64,000 nucleotides of DNA. Source: Pseudomonadota bacterium. GTDB taxonomy: Bacteria > Pseudomonadota > Gammaproteobacteria > Steroidobacterales > Steroidobacteraceae. A program made the translations under genes and the position numbers. The notes below the pieces were generated by a model that was not told the origin of the DNA, searched no databases, and worked only from the letters and a program-made list of their open reading frames with translations. The stretch covers positions 62,001 to 126,000 of the forward strand of contig JAJYUL010000001.1 of the NCBI GenBank assembly GCA_021792555.1, in the 5' to 3' direction. Positions 55,243 to 64,000 of the stretch are shown in pieces. Within the stretch, counting starts at the first letter, position 1. The number at the start of each line of letters is the position of its first letter.

Positions 55243-56130
55243 ATGAGAAGCACGCGAAACGCAGACCGGCACGAGCGCCCCGCCGCGCGCGGCGAGGAGC
55301 CGGAGCGCGCGCGCCTGGGGAGCCAGACGCTGCTGCGCGGGCTGGACGTGATCGACGTCGTGGCCGAAGGGCCGATCAAGCTCGGCGATCTGGCCGCTCG
55401 GCTCGGCCTGACACGCAGCACCACGCACCGCCTGGCATCGGCGCTGACCGACCGGCGCTATCTGTCGTTCGTGCCGCACAGCGGCTACAGCCTCGGCCCG
55501 AAGCTGCTCGAGCTCGGGTTCCGCGTGCGCGATGAACTCGACCTGCCGCGCGTGGCGGCCCCGCACCTGGAGCGTCTGGCGCTGCTGACCGAGGATACGG
55601 TGCATCTCGGAGTGCTCGATCACGGCCACGTGCTGTACCTCGACAAGGTGCCGGGCAAACGCCGCATCAACATCAGCTCACGCATCGGCGAGCTGCAGCC
55701 GGTCAGCTCCACCGGGCTCGGCAAGGCACTGATACTCGATCTCGACGAGGACGCCTGGATCGAGCTGTTCCGCACCGAGCGTCCCGAGCGGCGCGGTGAG
55801 GTCAGCCTGCAGGAATGGCTCGAGCGCATGCGCCGCTACGTGCGCAGCGGATATGCATTCGATCTGCAGGAGAACGAGGATCAGATCCGCTGCATCGCAG
55901 CACCGATCCGCGACGTGGCGGGCCGCACGATCGCGGCGATCAGCGTCTCGAGCGCGGCGCAATACATGAGCGATCAGCGCATGCAGACCTTGAGCAAGGA
56001 TGTGCTGACCACCGCCCAGCGCATCAGCGAGGATCTCGGCTGGACCGGCCGGCAGCCCGCCGCGCCGACCCAGGCCACGGGCCGCAGCAAGGCGCACGGG
56101 AAGCGGCGCGGAGCGGCGGGCCCTCGCTGA
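55243..56130 (+). CDS. IclR-family regulator of the rhamnose operon
   Basis: 295 residues. A basic N-terminal tail of about 25 residues precedes the winged helix ([38 protein letters not shown]). The effector domain follows ([55 protein letters not shown]). The C-terminus adds a basic tail. It is divergent from rhmD and most likely controls that operon, with the CCACATA repeats as candidate site. It is only distantly similar to the IclR protein at 30468. Confidence 0.9.
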   Translation: MRSTRNADRHERPAARGEEPERARLGSQTLLRGLDVIDVVAEGPIKLGDLAARLGLTRSTTHRLASALTDRRYLSFVPHSGYSLGPKLLELGFRVRDELDLPRVAAPHLERLALLTEDTVHLGVLDHGHVLYLDKVPGKRRINISSRIGELQPVSSTGLGKALILDLDEDAWIELFRTERPERRGEVSLQEWLERMRRYVRSGYAFDLQENEDQIRCIAAPIRDVAGRTIAAISVSSAAQYMSDQRMQTLSKDVLTTAQRISEDLGWTGRQPAAPTQATGRSKAHGKRRGAAGPR

Positions 56131-56250
56131 GCGCGCCCTTTTTCGCGTCGCCGACGCAAAGCTCGTTCGCAGCGTCGATCGCGCCGATCAGGCCGGAACA
56201 GTTCACTGCACGCGGTACCGCCCAGCCCGGGCTGCCTGCGCGGGATTGCC

Positions 56251-57504
56251 CTAACGCGGCAACGATATCTCCGCGCGCAATCCCCCGGAGGGCACGGCCT
56301 CGAAGTGCAGCGCACCGCGATGCAAGGACAGCAGACGGTGACAGATACGCAGCCCCATGCCGGACCCGTGACCCGGCTGCTTGGGCAGGACGCCGGCGTT
56401 CATGGCAGACAGCATGTTCTGAGTCGGTACGCCGCCGCCCCTGTCGGTCAGGGAAAACAGGATGCTATTGCCGGTGCAGGCCGCAGCAAATGTCAGGCCG
56501 CCGCCGCCGTAGCGACGGATATTGTCGAAGAGATTCCGAAATACCCGCTCGAGTGCCATGGGGCGACAGGAAAACTCGCAATTTGTGCCGCTGATCTGGG
56601 TTTGCACCTGCAGCGCATAGCGTTCCCTTGCAATGCCCACCATTTCTTCGGCCCAATCGACCAGGCTGACGGCCACCGTTTTCTCGCTGCTGCCGCCCTG
56701 GACCCAGGCCAGAAAATTGGCGATGACTTCATCCATTTCCTGCACGTCGGCCAGCATCGCGGGTCTGTGCTCCGGAAGGGCCTGATCGGACAAATGCAGG
56801 CTGAGCATCAGCCGGGAGAGCGGGGTACGCAGTTCATGCGAGATCCCGGTCAGCAGCAACGTCCGCTCCTCATGCAGACGATGAAGATCATCGGCCATGC
56901 CCGCGATGGTTCGTTCCAACTCCTGGATTTCGCTCGGCGCCTGGCGGCTGATCGGATATTCGCTCAGTTCTCCACGCAAGATGCGCGGCGTGGATGCGGC
57001 GAGGCGGGCTAACGGGCGATTGATCTGGCGCACGATCAGCCAGGCCCCGAGCAGGGTCAGCAAGGCAATGATCAGCAGGCGCGCCAGCGTGAACGGGTTG
57101 CCGCTGAAGGCCATGTCCTCTATGGGGACGCCCAGCCAGGGCTCGTTCAGGCCGGCCCTCATCCACAGCCAAGTCTCCCCTGCCTGACGCGCCGAGCGCA
57201 GCTCGGCACCCGGAGCGAAGCGTGCGAAGTATCTTGCGCTTTGATGCAGAAAATAAGAACCGGGCGGCGCGCCGCGCGCCGATGCCGAATACCTCCAGGG
57301 TGGCGGCACCGAAGGCGGGCCTGTCGTGCCGCCCGCAGCGCGGTCGGCCTGCCAGAGGATGCGCGCGAAACGGTGGGCGGCCGGCTGCAGCACGTAATTG
57401 TGGAACACGAAATAAATCAGCCCCTGGCTGCCCAGCAGGAGAATGGACAGCAGGAGCAGGCTGCGCCCGAGGGTGCTGCGCGGCCAGATCTGGCCGATTC
57501 TCAT
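56251..57504 (-). CDS. Sensor histidine kinase (EnvZ type)
   Basis: 417 residues from the ATG at 57504, which overlaps the response-regulator stop (ATGA). Two membrane helices at about 12-35 and 140-158 flank a small periplasmic domain of about 100 residues. A HAMP-like linker follows, then His223 in the H-box SHELRTPLSR, the N-box VFRNLFDNIRRYGGG, G1 in LTDRGGGVP and G2 in GSGMGLRICHRLL. The layout matches EnvZ/CpxA-type kinases. It is co-transcribed with the response regulator and divergent from the RND efflux genes, which are the natural target. Confidence 0.92.
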   Translation of the reverse strand: MRIGQIWPRSTLGRSLLLLSILLLGSQGLIYFVFHNYVLQPAAHRFARILWQADRAAGGTTGPPSVPPPWRYSASARGAPPGSYFLHQSARYFARFAPGAELRSARQAGETWLWMRAGLNEPWLGVPIEDMAFSGNPFTLARLLIIALLTLLGAWLIVRQINRPLARLAASTPRILRGELSEYPISRQAPSEIQELERTIAGMADDLHRLHEERTLLLTGISHELRTPLSRLMLSLHLSDQALPEHRPAMLADVQEMDEVIANFLAWVQGGSSEKTVAVSLVDWAEEMVGIARERYALQVQTQISGTNCEFSCRPMALERVFRNLFDNIRRYGGGGLTFAAACTGNSILFSLTDRGGGVPTQNMLSAMNAGVLPKQPGHGSGMGLRICHRLLSLHRGALHFEAVPSGGLRAEISLPR

Positions 57505-58208
57505 GGTTCGGCGACGAACAGATAGCCGCGTCCCCATACGGTGCGGATATGCCGATTCTCGCGCCGGTCATCGCCGAGCAGGCGGCGCAGACGGGATATC
57601 TGCATGTCGATGCTGCGATCTTCGGGGTCGTGGGAGCGCTGCCGGGTCAGCCGAAGCAGTCTTTGCCGTGAAAGAACCTGGCCCTCGTGATCAATGAATG
57701 CGGCCAGCGTGTCGAACTCCGCAGTGCTCAGCTCCAGGCGCCTTTCGTCCAAGAAGATTTCCTGGCGCCTGCGGTCCACCCTGAAAGGCCCGACCTTGCG
57801 GGGCTCGTCAACTGCCGCGGTCGGCAGCGCCGAGCCGCGCGTGCGCCGCAGGACGGCCTGGATCCGTGCCAACAATTCGCGGGGATGGAAGGGCTTGGCG
57901 AGATAGTCATCGGCACCCATCTCCAGGCCCAAGATGCGATCGAGCTCGTCGCCGCGGGCAGTGAGCATCAGGATCGGAACCGGATATTTCCGGCGCACAC
58001 GCTGACATATCTGCAAACCGTCTTCGCCGGGCAGGCCGAGGTCGAGAACGATCAGGTCGATCTGGGATTCCTCCAGCGCCCGCTCGACCTGATGCCCGTC
58101 GCTCAATCCCTGCACGCTGAAAGCGTAGGATCGCAGGTGGGACTCCACCAGGCCGCGCAGCCGCAAGTCGTCTTCAATGACGAGAATGTGCCCTTTGGTT
58201 CGTTCCAT
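57501..58208 (-). CDS. OmpR-family response regulator
   Basis: 235 residues from the ATG at 58208. The receiver domain has the acidic pair in VIEDDLRLRG, the phosphorylated Asp56 in VLDLGLPGEDG, Thr in MLTARGDELDR and Lys in YLAKPFHPRELL. The winged-helix output domain follows from about residue 135, with LSTAEFDTLAAFIDHEGQVL and the recognition helix in RSIDMQISRLRRLLGDD, ending TVWGRGYLFVAEP. It likely binds the TTGTTAC boxes in the intergenic region ahead of it and controls the RND operon on the other side. Confidence 0.93.
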   Translation of the reverse strand: MERTKGHILVIEDDLRLRGLVESHLRSYAFSVQGLSDGHQVERALEESQIDLIVLDLGLPGEDGLQICQRVRRKYPVPILMLTARGDELDRILGLEMGADDYLAKPFHPRELLARIQAVLRRTRGSALPTAAVDEPRKVGPFRVDRRRQEIFLDERRLELSTAEFDTLAAFIDHEGQVLSRQRLLRLTRQRSHDPEDRSIDMQISRLRRLLGDDRRENRHIRTVWGRGYLFVAEP

Positions 58209-58211
58209 ACC

Positions 58212-58329
58212 GTTACGATAACCGCAGGTTCCAGCGCTTCCAAGAGCCGAATGTAACAACGTATCTTGGCGCCGGGCGCGCGTGACGAATTGTTACGAAT
58301 CTGCGCGTTTCGCCCCCAAGATTGTTACG
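58212..58329. promoter_or_regulatory. Repeated TTGTTAC boxes between the two-component and RND operons
   Basis: The 169-base divergent region holds GTAACAA at 58253-58259 (minus-strand TTGTTAC), TTGTTACG at 58290-58297 and TTGTTACG at 58322-58329. The last two are 32 bases apart, about three helical turns. A small inverted repeat GTTACGATAAC (58212-58222) shares the GTTAC core and lies just before the response-regulator start. Repeated boxes spaced by whole helical turns are typical of OmpR-family sites. Confidence 0.55.
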
Positions 58330-58377
58330 CACGAGATGTTTAGTCTGCCCCGGTGGTAGGTCACCCCGGGACGGACG

Positions 58378-59904
58378 ATGGATATATTCTGGCAAAATGC
58401 CGCGCACCGACCCTGTCCGGTCGGCGATGGCGCCCGCAAGGGATTCAGGCGCGCCGCACGGCTCATGCTGCTCCTGCCGGCGTTTCTGGACGGTTGCGCC
58501 GTCGGGCCGCGGCTTGCCGTTCCGCAGATGCGGCCACCGTCGCATTATATCCGCAGCGGGGCGCAAACGCCGTCGAGCCGGCAGTCGCTCACCGGGACCT
58601 CCAACGTCACGGTTCAATGGTGGACGCTGTTCCACGCACCGCTATTGAATCGCTACATCCGGCTGGCGCTGCAGGCCAACCCGGGTCTCGCCGCGGCGCG
58701 CGCCTCACTGGCCAGAGCCACCGCGCTGGTGGATGAAGCGGAAGCGGGATTTCTACCTCAGGTGACAGCGGATGCCGCCGCGGCACGGGAGCGCTCCGTG
58801 CTCGCCGGCACACACGGAGGTACCGCGTACCGCATTCCGGGCAATCTCTACAGCCTGCTGCTCGGGTCTGTTCAAATCCGCTACAGCCCTGACGTGTTCG
58901 GTCGGACTACGGATCAATTGCGCTCCGCCAAGGCCGAGCGCAAGGTTGCCGCGGCGCAGGTGCGGATGACCGAAGTATTTCTGGAGGCAGCCGTAGCGCG
59001 CGCGGTGATTCAGGCAGCCGGAGCACGCGAGGAATGCAAGGCGGCCCGAGATATCGCCGCGGATGACCGGCGTCTTCTCGATTTGCTGCGCCGGGAATAC
59101 CGTCTCGGGGCCAGTAATCTGCAAGAGCTGCGCCAGCAGGAAGCATTGACCGCGAGCGCAGCGGCCGCGATTCCCCCGTTGCGAGCCCGGATGGATGCGA
59201 GTCGGCACGCCCTTGCCTATCTCCTGGGGAGATACCCCGGTCGGCCTCTCCGGCTGCCCAGGCTGGCCGCGATGAGGTTGCCTTCCAGGCTTCCGACGGC
59301 CATCCCCTCGGTGCTGCTCGAACAGCGTCCCGACATCGCGGCCGCCGCCGCAGAAGTTCAGGCGGCATCCGCCCGTGCCGATCTGGCAGCGGCGAACCGC
59401 TTTCCGCGCATGCAGATAACCGCCGCGTTGGGCAAGGCGGCCCAGAGCGGGGCGCTCTTTTTCAATCCGCTCTCTACGCTCTGGTCGCTGGGCGCGGGCA
59501 TCGCGGCCCCGATATACGAGGGGGGCGCCCTGGCGGCCGCAGAAAGGGCAACGATCGCCCAATACCGCCTCAGCAGCGACCGCTATCGCGCAACGGTGCT
59601 CGACGCATTTGCGCAGGTGGCCGACGCCCTGCGCGCCCTGCAGAGCAGCGAGCAGGTCTACAGGCAGACCGCGATCGCAGAAAAGGCGGCAACGCAAGCC
59701 CTGACACTTGCGCAGGACCGATACCGGGACGGCGTGATCGCTTATAGCTCGGTGCTCGAAGCGGAAATAGCCGCCCAGCGCGATACCCAGGCCGCGATCC
59801 GGGCGCAAGGCGAGCGGTATCTCGACACCGTCGCCTTGTTTCTGGCCGTGGGGGAGGGATGGTCAGCTGCGCATGACGGCGCGAATGCGGGAGCACGATC
59901 GTGA
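58378..59904 (+). CDS. NodT-family outer-membrane efflux lipoprotein
   Basis: 508 residues. A basic and hydrophobic leader (RRAARLMLLLPAFLDGC) ends at Cys40, which I take as the lipidated residue; the Asp just before Gly-Cys is unusual. The mature protein has two outer-membrane efflux repeats: QWWTLFHAPLLNRYIRLALQ, the helical coiled-coil hairpins, LEQRPDIAAAAAEVQAASAR, and in the second half LWSLGAGIAAPIYEGGALAA. It would form the TolC-like exit duct for the RND pump encoded two genes downstream. Its stop overlaps the adaptor start (GTGA). Confidence 0.9.
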   Translation: MDIFWQNAAHRPCPVGDGARKGFRRAARLMLLLPAFLDGCAVGPRLAVPQMRPPSHYIRSGAQTPSSRQSLTGTSNVTVQWWTLFHAPLLNRYIRLALQANPGLAAARASLARATALVDEAEAGFLPQVTADAAAARERSVLAGTHGGTAYRIPGNLYSLLLGSVQIRYSPDVFGRTTDQLRSAKAERKVAAAQVRMTEVFLEAAVARAVIQAAGAREECKAARDIAADDRRLLDLLRREYRLGASNLQELRQQEALTASAAAAIPPLRARMDASRHALAYLLGRYPGRPLRLPRLAAMRLPSRLPTAIPSVLLEQRPDIAAAAAEVQAASARADLAAANRFPRMQITAALGKAAQSGALFFNPLSTLWSLGAGIAAPIYEGGALAAAERATIAQYRLSSDRYRATVLDAFAQVADALRALQSSEQVYRQTAIAEKAATQALTLAQDRYRDGVIAYSSVLEAEIAAQRDTQAAIRAQGERYLDTVALFLAVGEGWSAAHDGANAGARS

Positions 59905-60989
59905 GAAAGGTCTTTGTGTTGGCAGTGTCCATGGTGTTGGCGTTTTTTGCGGCAATCTTCGCGCTCTATCGCTGGCGCGAGCACCGGCAGGACGCGCGAC
60001 GGGCGCAAAACGCCCATGTGATCGTTACCGTTTCGGCGACCGCAGTGCGCTATGCGCGAGTCGATCCGCGCACCGCGGTCGTAGGGGAAATCGTGGCCGC
60101 GCGGGGCACCGAGCTCAGTCTGCAGTCGTCGGGTGTCATCCGCCGCATCGTCTTTCACTCCGGCCAGCGGGTCCGCGCCGGGCAACTGTTGCTCAGCGTC
60201 GACGCGGGCGCCCTGCCGGGCCGGCTTAAAGGGGCGCAAGCCGACGCCGCGCTGGCGCGGGAGAACTACGAGCGGGCCCGCAACGTCTATGCAATCCGTG
60301 GAATTTCCACCGCGGCGCTCGACAAGGCCAAGTATCAGGCGATGGCCTCGGCCGCCAAAGTCTCGGCGCTGCAGGAGAGCCTGGCCGACACGATGCTGAA
60401 GGCTCCATTTTCAGGCGTGTTGGGTCTGCGCGACGTCTATCGCGGACAATACCTGCGTGCGGGCAGTCCGGTCGTGGAGCTGGTCGACCCCCGCGAGCTC
60501 TATGTCGACTTCTCCGTCCCCCAGGGTGCCGCCGGACAGGTGCACACCGGCACCGATGTCACTTTTGCTCTCGGCAGCGAGCGGGCACGCCAGCAATATT
60601 CGGCGCGCATTTTCGCCCTCAACACGCGGGTCGACCGCAGGAATCGCGCCTTGTCCGTACGCGCGCGAATTCTGGGCGATCATCCGTTCGTGCGCCCCGG
60701 GACGTTCGCCCTCGTGCAACTGCCGACGGCCGCGGCGCGCCGGCGTCTCGTCATTCCACGGGTGGCCGTCGCCTATCACAGTTACGGTGATTTTGTATAC
60801 GTTTTGCGGCGGCGCAAAGGCAGCGGTTGGATCGCGCAGGAAGCAAGAATCGAGACCGGGTCGGTCCAGGGAGACGACGTCGTGGTGCGCAGCGGCCTGC
60901 AGGCCGGCGAAATGATCGTCACCGCGGGGCAGGTGAAGTTGCACGACGGCGATTCCGTGCGCATCAACAACGCCGTCCACCTCGACTGA
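59901..60989 (+). CDS. RND efflux periplasmic adaptor (membrane fusion protein)
   Basis: 362 residues from a GTG that overlaps the upstream stop. An N-terminal membrane segment (FVLAVSMVLAFFAAIFALYR) anchors it. The lipoyl-like half-motifs RIVFHSGQRVRAGQLLLSVD and MLKAPFSGVLGLRDVYRGQY flank a short alpha-hairpin. The beta-barrel and membrane-proximal domains follow (VELVDPRELYVDFSVP, RPGTFALVQLP, VVVRSGLQAGEMIVTAGQVK). It links the inner-membrane pump to the outer-membrane channel. The hairpin is short, as in MexA/MdtA-like adaptors for RND pumps. Confidence 0.92.
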   Translation: MRKVFVLAVSMVLAFFAAIFALYRWREHRQDARRAQNAHVIVTVSATAVRYARVDPRTAVVGEIVAARGTELSLQSSGVIRRIVFHSGQRVRAGQLLLSVDAGALPGRLKGAQADAALARENYERARNVYAIRGISTAALDKAKYQAMASAAKVSALQESLADTMLKAPFSGVLGLRDVYRGQYLRAGSPVVELVDPRELYVDFSVPQGAAGQVHTGTDVTFALGSERARQQYSARIFALNTRVDRRNRALSVRARILGDHPFVRPGTFALVQLPTAAARRRLVIPRVAVAYHSYGDFVYVLRRRKGSGWIAQEARIETGSVQGDDVVVRSGLQAGEMIVTAGQVKLHDGDSVRINNAVHLD

Positions 60990-61005
60990 TCCCAAGGAAA
61001 CTCTC

Positions 61006-64000
61006 ATGCGCCTCGGCGAAGCCTTCATTCACCGGCCCATACTGGCCGTCACAATTGTCCTGGCGTTGTTCTTTTTCGGCTTGCGCTCACTGGGAATGCT
61101 GGCCGTAACCGAATATCCGCCGACTAAAACCTCCCTGATCACCGTAACGACCCACTATTTCGGAGCGACACCGAAGACCGTCAACGCGTTCATCACCGCG
61201 CCCCTGGAGAAGGCGGTAGGGCAGATTCCCGGGATCAACTATATGACGGCGGTGAGCGAGGACGGCGTATCGATCATCACGCTGTACATGCGCATGGGAA
61301 TGAATCCGAATGCCGCGCTTTCCCAGACGCAGATCAAAGTCAACAGCGTCATGAACCAACTCCCCAAGGGGGTGATGCAGCCGATTGTGGTCGAAATGCC
61401 GGGCTCGGGCGCGTATCTGATGTATCTGACCTTTTCCGGCAAGGATTTCGATCAGCAGCAGATCACGGATTATCTGACCCGTGTGGTGCAGCCTGCTATT
61501 CAGTCGGTCCCCGGGGTCGGCCTGACCAATATCCTGCCGCCGGGAACCGGCCCGAGCGGCAACACCTTCGCCATGCGGATCTGGCTCGATCCGCACAAGA
61601 TGGCGGTGCTCGGCGTGACCCCCGCCGATGTCCGCGCCGCGCTGCAGTCCAATGACTACGTGTCAGCTGCCGGGCGGTTGCGGGGACGGTACACGGCGGT
61701 GTCTTTGACGGCGGATACGGCGCTTCACAGCGCTGCGCAGTTCCGCCGGCTCGTGGTCAAGACCGTCCATGGCGTTCCGATCCAGCTCGATCAGGTCGCC
61801 AAGGTGACCCTCGGCGCACAGACCTACGATTCGTCGGTGCTCGTCAATGGCAAGCCGGCGGTGAATCTGGGCGTCATGCAGGCGCCGGGCAGCAATGCCC
61901 TGCAGGTGGCCGCGGGGGTCAGGAAGAGACTGAGCCAACTGGTGGTCAATATGCCGGCCGGGATGCATGGCCGCGTGCTGTACGACGGGGCCCAGTTCGT
62001 CCGCAGCTCGGTGCACGAAGTCATCGGGGATATCGCGCTCGCGCTGCTCATCGTCATCGTCGTGATCTATGGTTTCATGGGCTCCTGGCGCGCGCTGATC
62101 GTGCCCGCCATCGCGATTCCAATCGCGATGGTGAGCGCCATGACCATTCTGCATGTCCTGGGATACACGCTCAATCTGCTGACTCTGCTGGCGATGGTGC
62201 TGGCCATCGGCCTGGTGGTGGACGACGCAATCATCGTCGTTGAGAACGTGCATCGGCATATGGAGCATGGCGCCACACCCGTCCATGCCGCTGTGCAGAG
62301 CGTGCAGGAGTTGGCGAGTCCGATTCTGGTCATGGCGACGACTTTGATCGCGGTGTTCTCGCCAATGGCGTTCATCGGGGGGCTGGTCGGCCAGCTGTTC
62401 AGCGAGTTCGCCTTCACCATCGTCGCGATGGTATTGATGTCGATGGTCACGGCGCTGATTTTCGCCCCCATGCTCTCCTCGCGGGTGTTGCAGACGGGCG
62501 CAGAGGACCGGATGACGCGGCTGGTCGAGGCCGGCTTCTCGCATCTGAGAGGCGTATATGCGCGCGTTCTGCAGCGCAGCCTCGAGTTCTGGCCGGTGAC
62601 CGTGACCGTTGCGGGGCTCCTGACGGTCGGCGTCGCCGGATTGTTCGTCATCAGTCCAAGCGAGCTCGCGCCGCCCGCCAACCAGGGGATCATCTATGTC
62701 AATGGTGTGGCGCAGCCCACTGCCACGCTCGAGTACATGGTTGCCTACGATCGCTACCTGACCCATGCCGTATTCGACCGGATCAAGAGCCGCCGCGATA
62801 GTTTTGCCGTCAATGGCGTCGGCATCGGCGGCTTTCTGCTCAATAACGAGGTCATGGCGGGCGTGGTGCTGAAGCCGCACCGCGGGTCAGTGTCCACTCA
62901 GGAGGTCCGGCAAAAAGTGCAGCGCCTGGCGCAGCGGGTGCCGGGCATGAAATTGTCGGCGTTCGGTCTACCGCCCCTGCCGGGGGCTGCCGTGGGGCTG
63001 CCGGTGCAGTTCATCATCACCAGCACCGGCGGGAGTTACCAGGAACTCGACCGTGTCGCCCGGGAGCTCACTGAACGCGCACGCTCCAGCGGCCTGTTCT
63101 CCTTCATCTGCAAGAACCTCAAGTACAACGACGTAATCATCAGAGTACGGATCCATCGCCAAATGGTCGCCGATTTCGGCATGACTGCGGCCGATGTCGG
63201 TAAGAGTCTGGCCACGCTGCTCGGCGGCAACTTCGTCAATTACTACAGCATGGACGGTTTGAGTTATCGTGTCGTCCCCCAGGTGCCGCCTGCCTTGCGC
63301 GCCAATCCGAAACTTCTCGAGGACTATACGATCAAGACGCCGGCGGGGGCCGAGGTTCCGGTGTCGACCTTTGTGTCCCTGACGAGCGAGCCTGCGCCCA
63401 CGTTTCTGCCGCAATTTCAGAATCTGCCCGCGGTGTTCGTCACCGGCAGTCCGGCCCCCGGCGTATCCCTCGGGCAGGCGCTCGGCTTCCTGCAGCATGC
63501 GGCGCGTCATCTGGTTCCCGAGGGGGATCAGATCCATTATGCCGGAGTGTCCCGCCAATACATGCAGCAGGGCAACACATTGTTCGTCACTTTCGGCTTC
63601 GCCCTGTTGATGGTCGTGTTGCTGCTGGCCGCCCAATTCGACGGCTTCCGCGACGCAGGCGTGGTGATCACCGCTGTGCCCCTGGCGCTGTTCGGCGCGC
63701 TGCTGCCCATCGCGCTGGGGCTCTCCAGCATCAATATCTATTCCGAGGTGGGGCTGGTGATGCTCATCGGCTTGATTGCCAAGCAGGGCATACTGGTCGT
63801 GCAGTTTGCTCGGCAACTGCAGAGGGAGAGGCAGCTGTGCAGGCGCGCGGCGGTGATCGAGGCCGCGGCGCTGCGTCTGCGTCCCATTCTGATGACGGTG
63901 GCAGCCATGATCGCCGGTGCGGTGCCGTTGCTTCTTGCCAGCGGCGGCAATGCGCAAGCCCGCTTCTCAATGGGACTGGTGATCATTGCCGGTCTTGGCT
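61006..64000 (+). CDS. RND-family multidrug/HAE1-type efflux pump (C-terminus off the right edge)
   Basis: At least 998 residues from the ATG at 61006 (AGGAAA upstream), open at the right edge. This frame is not in the ORF track. It starts MRLGEAFIHRPILAVTIVLA and has the large periplasmic loops of the HAE family. The proton-relay Asp pair in helix 4 is intact (IGLVVDDAIIVVENVHRHME), followed by FSPMAFIGGLVGQLFSEFAF. The second half has YSEVGLVMLIGLIAKQGILV and RLRPILMTVAAMIAGAVPLL. Homologues are 1020-1050 residues, so only the last helix or so is missing. It works with the adaptor and outer-membrane lipoprotein upstream to export drugs or other toxic compounds. Confidence 0.93.
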   Translation, partial: MRLGEAFIHRPILAVTIVLALFFFGLRSLGMLAVTEYPPTKTSLITVTTHYFGATPKTVNAFITAPLEKAVGQIPGINYMTAVSEDGVSIITLYMRMGMNPNAALSQTQIKVNSVMNQLPKGVMQPIVVEMPGSGAYLMYLTFSGKDFDQQQITDYLTRVVQPAIQSVPGVGLTNILPPGTGPSGNTFAMRIWLDPHKMAVLGVTPADVRAALQSNDYVSAAGRLRGRYTAVSLTADTALHSAAQFRRLVVKTVHGVPIQLDQVAKVTLGAQTYDSSVLVNGKPAVNLGVMQAPGSNALQVAAGVRKRLSQLVVNMPAGMHGRVLYDGAQFVRSSVHEVIGDIALALLIVIVVIYGFMGSWRALIVPAIAIPIAMVSAMTILHVLGYTLNLLTLLAMVLAIGLVVDDAIIVVENVHRHMEHGATPVHAAVQSVQELASPILVMATTLIAVFSPMAFIGGLVGQLFSEFAFTIVAMVLMSMVTALIFAPMLSSRVLQTGAEDRMTRLVEAGFSHLRGVYARVLQRSLEFWPVTVTVAGLLTVGVAGLFVISPSELAPPANQGIIYVNGVAQPTATLEYMVAYDRYLTHAVFDRIKSRRDSFAVNGVGIGGFLLNNEVMAGVVLKPHRGSVSTQEVRQKVQRLAQRVPGMKLSAFGLPPLPGAAVGLPVQFIITSTGGSYQELDRVARELTERARSSGLFSFICKNLKYNDVIIRVRIHRQMVADFGMTAADVGKSLATLLGGNFVNYYSMDGLSYRVVPQVPPALRANPKLLEDYTIKTPAGAEVPVSTFVSLTSEPAPTFLPQFQNLPAVFVTGSPAPGVSLGQALGFLQHAARHLVPEGDQIHYAGVSRQYMQQGNTLFVTFGFALLMVVLLLAAQFDGFRDAGVVITAVPLALFGALLPIALGLSSINIYSEVGLVMLIGLIAKQGILVVQFARQLQRERQLCRRAAVIEAAALRLRPILMTVAAMIAGAVPLLLASGGNAQARFSMGLVIIAGLG

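Noticed and set aside
61663-63957. Minus-strand ORFs of 329-405 residues opposite the RND pump
   Set aside because: The plus-strand frame from 61006 gives a textbook RND pump. The minus ORFs are His/Arg-rich shadows.

Overview
The window reads as chromosomal DNA of a high-GC, free-living gammaproteobacterium specialised in plant cell-wall sugars. The evidence is TamA/TamB outer-membrane assembly, NudC with a zinc ribbon, a tripartite RND pump, Tat-exported glycosidases and non-phosphorylative sugar pathways. A Steroidobacter- or xanthomonad-like lineage is a guess from gene content only. No rRNA, tRNA, CRISPR array, insertion sequence or phage gene was found. No gap between genes exceeds 300 bases; the longest are about 155-190 bases and most are divergent promoter regions.

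Layout. (1) 0-9.5 kb, housekeeping: tamB (cut by the left edge) and tamA; an NRDE-family protein, nudC and an orphan FlhC-like regulator in one tight operon; an unrecognised 220-residue protein; isoaspartyl peptidase. (2) 9.5-14.7 kb: pyruvate carboxylase and an MFS transporter with an extra N-terminal membrane hairpin. (3) 14.7-24.6 kb, pentose region: GH39 beta-xylosidase, aldehyde dehydrogenase, a FadR-type regulator, a xylose-dehydrogenase-like SDR, alpha-ketoglutarate-semialdehyde dehydrogenase, a GguC/AraD1-type FAH-fold protein, a FucP-type permease and a second FadR-type regulator. Together these look like most of a Weimberg-type pentose route. (4) 24.8-27.4 kb: two hydroxy-acid oxidases arranged tail to tail.

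(5) 26.2-42.2 kb, the most unusual region: two divergent operons around a 104-base promoter region with a perfect 7-5-7 inverted repeat. The leftward operon has ten closely spaced genes: CoA-transferase, MaoC, a ribose-type ABC importer, IclR, a leaderless solute-binding-protein homologue, a Gfo/Idh oxidoreductase, a 2-keto-3-deoxy-fuconate-type dehydrogenase and an alpha-hydroxy-acid oxidase. The rightward operon has a second leaderless binding-protein homologue, a Tat-exported GH127 glycosidase, a RuBisCO-like protein and a DUF1537 acid-sugar kinase. The RuBisCO-like/DUF1537 pair matches the last steps of known D-apiose/apionate pathways. The rest does not match any scheme I know.

(6) 42.4-56.1 kb: a GT9 glycosyltransferase, then a nine-gene leftward L-rhamnose operon: rhamnonate dehydratase, FAH hydrolase, SDR, lactonase, RhaT, SGNH esterase, GH78 rhamnosidase, a racemase-like protein and an MFS carrier. 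A divergent IclR regulator sits at its head. Apart from the first dehydrogenase, it encodes the route from rhamnosides to pyruvate plus L-lactate. (7) 56.2-64 kb: a two-component system divergent from an RND efflux operon (outer-membrane lipoprotein, adaptor, pump cut by the right edge), with repeated TTGTTAC boxes between them.

Taken together, rhamnose, arabinofuranose, xylose and possibly apiose suggest use of pectin side chains such as rhamnogalacturonan and hemicellulose. The acid sugars would be cleaved to pyruvate, hydroxy acids and 2-oxoglutarate, and the hydroxy acids then oxidised by the flavoenzymes.
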